From Bacteroidales bacterium UBA2716 (GTDB taxonomy: Bacteria > Bacteroidota > Bacteroidia > Bacteroidales > UBA932), in the NCBI GenBank assembly GCA_002354005.1, contig DEKS01000063.1:8674-14874 (forward strand): a stretch of 6,201 bases of DNA, read 5' to 3'. Numbering within the stretch: the stretch's first letter is position 1; every line of letters begins with the position of its first letter. Made by a program: the position numbers and the translations under genes. The notes below the pieces were generated by a model. The model was given only the letters and a program-made list of their open reading frames with translations, did no database searches and was not told the origin of the DNA. Below, piece by piece: positions 4,968 to 6,201 of the stretch.

Positions 4968-6068
4968 ATGAAGAAAATTGCACTCCTGGCGGCCTTGTTC
5001 GCCGTATTATCCTGTGGCCCTGCTGCCAAAACAGATCCGGTTACGCCGGATCCCACTAAACCGGATCCCACGCCTGCTACGCCGGTTACACCTGTTACAC
5101 CGGAGGAGCCTTCCGTTACGGTTCCCGCCTTTGCCAAAGGGGTAGATATTAGCTGGGTGACCGAGATGGAGAAGAAAAACTACAAGTTCTACACAGCTTC
5201 CGGCACGGAGAAGGAATGCACCGCGCTCATGAAAGAGCTGGGTGCCAACGCAGTACGCTATCGCGTATGGGTGAATCCGACGGACGGTTGGTGCAACAAG
5301 GCCGATGTTCTGGTGAAAGCCAAACGTGCCCAGGACTTGGGCTTGGCCATCATGATAGACTTCCATTATTCGGACAGCTGGGCAGATCCTAGCAAGCAGA
5401 ATCCTCCTGTAGCCTGGAAAAACATGAAGGTGGATGAAATGGCTACCGCACTTGCCGCGCATACCAAGGACGTCCTGCAGGCGCTGAAAGAAGCCAAAGT
5501 GGATGTTGCCTGGGTACAAGTGGGCAACGAGACCAACACTGGCATGTGCTTGCCTGTCGGCGCTGTTTCCAAGGACGACGTCTCTGGTTTTGTCAAGTTG
5601 GCCAATGCTGGGTATGACGCCGTTAAATCTGTGTATCCCAACGCCTTGGTCATCACACACCACAGTAATGCACATGATCTTACCAAGAACAAATGGTTCT
5701 ATACGCTCATTGTCAATGGGGGAGCCAAGTTCGACATGATTGGCTTGTCGCTTTATCCTTCCTATTGGGACAACAAACTGAACGACTATCCTGACTGGAC
5801 GAATTATTGCAATGCTGCCCTCTCCAATTTCCAGCAACTGCATACCCAGTATTCCAAGCCGGTGATGCTGGTGGAATTCGGAATGCCTGCCAGTAAACCG
5901 GACAAGGCCAAGGCGGCTATGCAGTTCCTGCTGGATGGCGTAAAAGATTTCGATTGGTTCAAGGGTATATTCTACTGGGAACCGGAGGCGGAGCATGGAA
6001 GGAATGGCTATGACTATGGCGCCTTCTCCAACGGAAAATCCACGGGCGTAATCGACCTTTTTAAATAA
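4968..6068 (+). CDS. GH53 arabinogalactan endo-beta-1,4-galactanase, lipoprotein
   Basis: A 366-residue enzyme that would cut internal beta-1,4-galactosyl links in type I arabinogalactan and pectic galactan. Residues 1-15 are a lipoprotein signal with lipobox VLSC (Cys16). Residues 17-50 are a Pro/Thr/Asp-rich linker. The GH53 (beta/alpha)8 barrel covers about 53-366. Signatures include FAKGVDISWVTEME (55-68), VRYRVWVNP (96-104), AKRAQDLGL (118-126), MIDFHYSDSWADPSKQ (129-144), QVGNETNTGM (184-193) and MLVEFGMP (300-307). Glu188 is the expected acid/base and Glu303 the expected nucleophile, as in clan GH-A. The Cys is followed by GPAAKTD with no strong acidic run, so export to the cell surface is uncertain; it may face the periplasm. 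No SusC/SusD or other glycan genes are visible. The next gene starts inside its stop codon (TAATG), so the two are probably co-transcribed. The family call is firm. Confidence 0.95.
   Translation: MKKIALLAALFAVLSCGPAAKTDPVTPDPTKPDPTPATPVTPVTPEEPSVTVPAFAKGVDISWVTEMEKKNYKFYTASGTEKECTALMKELGANAVRYRVWVNPTDGWCNKADVLVKAKRAQDLGLAIMIDFHYSDSWADPSKQNPPVAWKNMKVDEMATALAAHTKDVLQALKEAKVDVAWVQVGNETNTGMCLPVGAVSKDDVSGFVKLANAGYDAVKSVYPNALVITHHSNAHDLTKNKWFYTLIVNGGAKFDMIGLSLYPSYWDNKLNDYPDWTNYCNAALSNFQQLHTQYSKPVMLVEFGMPASKPDKAKAAMQFLLDGVKDFDWFKGIFYWEPEAEHGRNGYDYGAFSNGKSTGVIDLFK
5046..5101 (+). repeat. short direct repeats encoding the Pro/Thr linker of the GH53 protein
   Basis: CCGGATCCCAC occurs at 5046-5056 and again at 5061-5071 (15-bp period), and GTTACACC at 5085-5092 and 5094-5101 (9-bp period). 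Both periods are multiples of three and encode PDPTK/PDPTP and VTP units of the disordered linker between the lipid anchor and the catalytic barrel. Slippage could change linker length without shifting the frame. Confidence 0.7.
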
Positions 6069-6201
6069 TGAAACGATTCTTTACCCTTATGGCGGCTCTC
6101 CTGGTAGGAGTGGCCGCTTTTGCACAGAAGGAAGAGGACCCGGACGTAGTGTACGGGAAGGACCTGCTTGCTCCGGGAACGGTAGCCCCGGACTTTACCT
6201 T
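6068..6201 (+). CDS. secreted protein, probably TlpA/thioredoxin-like (partial, 3' end beyond window)
   Basis: The first 44 codons are visible. MKRFFTLMAALLVGVAAFAQ is a clear Sec signal peptide with a likely cut after Ala19, followed by an acidic stretch (KEEDPD). Then comes VVYGKDLLAPGTVAPDFT, where the APDFT motif is the usual entrance to the AhpC/TSA-TlpA-ResA thioredoxin fold. The CxxC that would decide the call lies beyond the edge. The ATG shares its A with the TAA stop of the GH53 gene, so translation is probably coupled. If the call is right, it would be a periplasmic thiol-disulfide protein; a peroxiredoxin is the main alternative. Confidence 0.65.
   Translation, partial: MKRFFTLMAALLVGVAAFAQKEEDPDVVYGKDLLAPGTVAPDFT

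Noticed and set aside
5007..5996. Minus-strand open frame of 329 codons opposite the GH53 gene
   Set aside because: The GH53 signatures and catalytic glutamates are on the plus strand; the antisense product has no recognisable domain.

Overview
The window looks like an ordinary chromosomal stretch from a GC-rich member of the Bacteroidota, most likely the Bacteroidales. Several things point that way. Start-proximal promoter motifs are of the TTTG / TAnnTTTG type rather than TTGACA / TATAAT, and clear Shine-Dalgarno sequences are absent. The S41 peptidase has the long C-terminal layout, and the RecO the general appearance, that I associate with Bacteroidales. A GH53 galactanase lipoprotein is followed by an apparent TlpA-type thioredoxin-fold lipoprotein or secreted protein. 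The assignment rests on motif recognition, not on a search.

Layout. Positions 1-146 are non-coding and repeat-rich: a 12-bp tandem repeat and a perfect 12-bp inverted repeat. Positions 147-1064 (minus) encode a Y1/HUH transposase-like protein of the REP-associated (RAYT) type with an extra C-terminal region. It is divergent from a membrane-anchored TerB-like plus J-domain protein (1231-1983, plus), which converges on an S41 C-terminal processing peptidase (1980-3608, minus). The two stop codons share the palindrome CTAG. The S41 gene is divergent from an rdgB-recO pair (3667-4927, plus), with two oppositely directed TAACTTTG elements in a perfect 10-bp inverted repeat between them. A GH53 endo-beta-1,4-galactanase lipoprotein gene follows with its own promoter (4968-6068). 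It overlaps by one base the start of a secreted, probably thioredoxin-like protein that runs off the right edge (6068-6201).

How the genes work together. RdgB (removal of non-canonical purine nucleoside triphosphates) and RecO (recombinational repair) are translationally coupled genome-maintenance genes. The TerB/J-domain protein and the S41 protease both suggest cell-envelope protein quality control, but they are on opposite strands and nothing shows co-regulation. The galactanase would attack pectic galactan, fitting a gut or plant-polysaccharide lifestyle, but no SusC/SusD pair or other carbohydrate genes are visible.

I do not see a clearly novel biological system. The observations most worth checking are the RAYT-like gene beside a long inverted repeat and tandem repeats, promoter motifs so close to start codons that the mRNAs should be leaderless or nearly so, and the palindromic, overlapping divergent promoters between the S41 protease gene and rdgB.
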